A program made the translations under genes and the position numbers. 5,144 nucleotides of DNA from Desulfocicer vacuolatum DSM 3385 (GTDB lineage: Bacteria; Desulfobacterota; Desulfobacteria; Desulfobacterales; SURF-7). The stretch spans positions 1 through 5,144 of the forward strand of contig CAMBQS010000281.1 of NCBI GenBank assembly GCA_945870015.1. The letters run 5' to 3'. Under the pieces are notes generated by a model. That model searched no databases and was not told the DNA's origin. It saw nothing but the letters and a program-made list of their open reading frames with translations. How positions within the stretch are numbered: the first letter of the stretch is position 1; every line of letters begins with the position of its first letter. Below, piece after piece: positions 3,827 through 5,144 of this stretch.

Positions 3827-5144
3827 ATGAAACAGACATTACGCCAGAAGGTCAATGCAGCCATCCTGATCTCTTTCCTCCTGATCGCCGTCATCTTCAT
3901 CGTCATCCAGTTACCCTACCATCAGCGTAGCATGGAATTAGCCGTAAAGCAGAACGAAATGCTTCTGAAAGCCATGGTGGAACGTGATCAGGAATCCCTC
4001 GCCAATGAGATATTCGAAGACCGCAAGCGGGCCATGGCCATCCGCCTTGCGCAGATGAGCCTGGTTGAGGGTATCCTGAACATCGGAGTCTATGATAGCG
4101 CCGGCAGACTTCTGGCTGTCCAAGGCAAGAATCCGGACCGGTCCGACCTGACCCCTGAGGAGATACCCAAATCTCCGGCAAACACATTCATCCACCAAGG
4201 CAGATTCGACGGCCATAGAACCCTCATATATATTCAGGCCTTCGAAATCATCAGCGAGCGCATCGGATTCATCCGCATCGACTATTCTCTGGCCGAAATC
4301 CAGCATCAGCAGGAACTATCCTATTGGATCTTCGGCGGGCTCCTATGCTCCATCCTTGTCATCATGCTCGTACTGCTGAATTACATCCTCTCCAAAGTAG
4401 TCATCCACCCCATTACTTTCCTGCGCGAGGCCATGCTGCGCATGAAAACCGGCGCCCTCGGGGATCAGATTGAAGTGCAGAGCAGAGACGAAATCGGCGA
4501 CCTGACCACGACCTTCAACCAGATGTCCATTGACCTTGCGTTGTCCTACCGTCGGATCGAGGCCCAAAACCAAAATTTGAGGGAAAGTGAGAAACGTCTC
4601 TCAGATGAGCGCGAACAAATGGCAATGATGCGGATCTATCTGAAGAACATCATTGATTCTCTGCCATCCATGCTCATCTCGATCAATAATGAAGGAATCA
4701 TTGTGGAATGGAATGAAGCTGCATCCCGCACAACCGGAATCCCGCCAATAAAGGCCATCGGCAGGGAGATCTGGGAAGTGATGCCGATCATGGGAAAATA
4801 CCGCGATTCCATTCATGCAATATACAGTTCCCGGACGCCCATGGAATTCCATCGGCAAATCATATCGTCCGGAGAGAACGAGGCCTTTCACAATATTGCC
4901 CTCTTTCCCCTCATCGCCAACTGCGTGCAGGGAATCGTCATCCGGGTGGATGATATCACCGAACTTGAAAAAAAGGAGCAGCAACTCCGGCATGCCCAAA
5001 AAATGGAAACCATTGGAACCCTCTCCGGCGGTCTGGCCCATGACTTCAACAACATCCTTGGCGGAATCACCGGTTCCCTCTCCCTGATCAAATACAAACT
5101 TGCACAAGGACTCGACATTGAAAAAAACTTTTTACGAAAATACG
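3827..5144 (+). CDS. Membrane sensor histidine kinase (TM-sensor-TM-HAMP-PAS-HisKA), cut by the right edge
   Basis: 439 codons are visible and the frame is open to the edge. Residues about 11-29 are TM1. Residues 30-165 are a periplasmic sensor with a helical stretch, then a PAS/Cache-like GVYDSAGRLLAV (87-98). Residues 166-188 are TM2. HAMP spans about 189-241, with Pro195 and the DEIGDL motif at 221-226. A coiled linker leads to a PAS domain at about 267-380 (NIIDSLPSMLISINNEG, then EWNEAAS). HisKA follows with the H-box GGLAHDFNNILGG; His405 is the predicted phosphorylated residue. This HDFNN type often belongs to hybrid kinases with a C-terminal receiver, but the ATPase and any receiver lie beyond the window. 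ATG 3827 is chosen because the next internal ATG (codon 36) would remove TM1. It lies 35 nt after two binding-protein genes, so periplasmic binding proteins may be its input; that is inference. Confidence 0.88.
   Translation, partial: MKQTLRQKVNAAILISFLLIAVIFIVIQLPYHQRSMELAVKQNEMLLKAMVERDQESLANEIFEDRKRAMAIRLAQMSLVEGILNIGVYDSAGRLLAVQGKNPDRSDLTPEEIPKSPANTFIHQGRFDGHRTLIYIQAFEIISERIGFIRIDYSLAEIQHQQELSYWIFGGLLCSILVIMLVLLNYILSKVVIHPITFLREAMLRMKTGALGDQIEVQSRDEIGDLTTTFNQMSIDLALSYRRIEAQNQNLRESEKRLSDEREQMAMMRIYLKNIIDSLPSMLISINNEGIIVEWNEAASRTTGIPPIKAIGREIWEVMPIMGKYRDSIHAIYSSRTPMEFHRQIISSGENEAFHNIALFPLIANCVQGIVIRVDDITELEKKEQQLRHAQKMETIGTLSGGLAHDFNNILGGITGSLSLIKYKLAQGLDIEKNFLRKY

Noticed and set aside
4601..5107. 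Minus-strand frame of 168 codons inside the kinase region
   Set aside because: The plus strand encodes a continuous HAMP-PAS-HisKA protein here; the minus frame has no recognisable domain.
1..5144. CRISPR array or tandem short repeats
   Set aside because: No regularly spaced identical repeats are visible; the only long-range repetition comes from the binding-protein paralogues.

Overview
This window looks like a chromosomal segment of a Gram-negative bacterium. A deltaproteobacterial (Desulfuromonadales or Syntrophobacterales-like) host is my best guess from the gene style: tandem HAAT-type binding proteins next to a complex histidine kinase. That taxonomic call is impression only. Two regions of different texture meet at about position 1251.

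Left region (1-1250) is visibly AT-rich and accessory. It holds the 5' end of a small minus-strand gene running off the left edge. Next comes a small plus-strand reading frame (216-486) broken by one apparent extra base. The last gene pair is a minus-strand toxin-antitoxin operon of the TumE/TumA type (toxin first, 20-nt overlap). The operon has a strong promoter abutting the toxin start codon and a hairpin/T-tract terminator 20 nt after the antitoxin stop.

Right region (1251-5144) has higher GC and is co-directional. It starts abruptly with the last 72 codons of a substrate-binding-protein gene that also carries an in-frame stop, so it is a dead remnant. Two intact tandem paralogues follow, each 378 aa: secreted LivJ-like (Peripla_BP_6) binding proteins. 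After them is the 5' part of a membrane histidine kinase (TM - periplasmic sensor - TM - HAMP - PAS - HisKA) that runs off the right edge. No ABC permease or ATPase gene is visible. The layout therefore suggests, without proving, that the binding proteins feed a signalling pathway rather than, or as well as, a transporter.

The most notable structure is the join between the two regions. An exact sigma70 consensus promoter (TTGACA, 17 bp, TATAAT) lies at 1204-1232, points right and ends 18 bp before the truncated remnant begins. The simplest reading is that insertion or deletion placed the TA-bearing segment over the 5' part of a third binding-protein gene, and that the surviving genes are now read from a promoter on the incoming DNA. 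I found no clearly new molecular system. The junction, the broken small gene, the possibly leaderless toxin promoters and the binding-protein/kinase pairing are the points worth checking.
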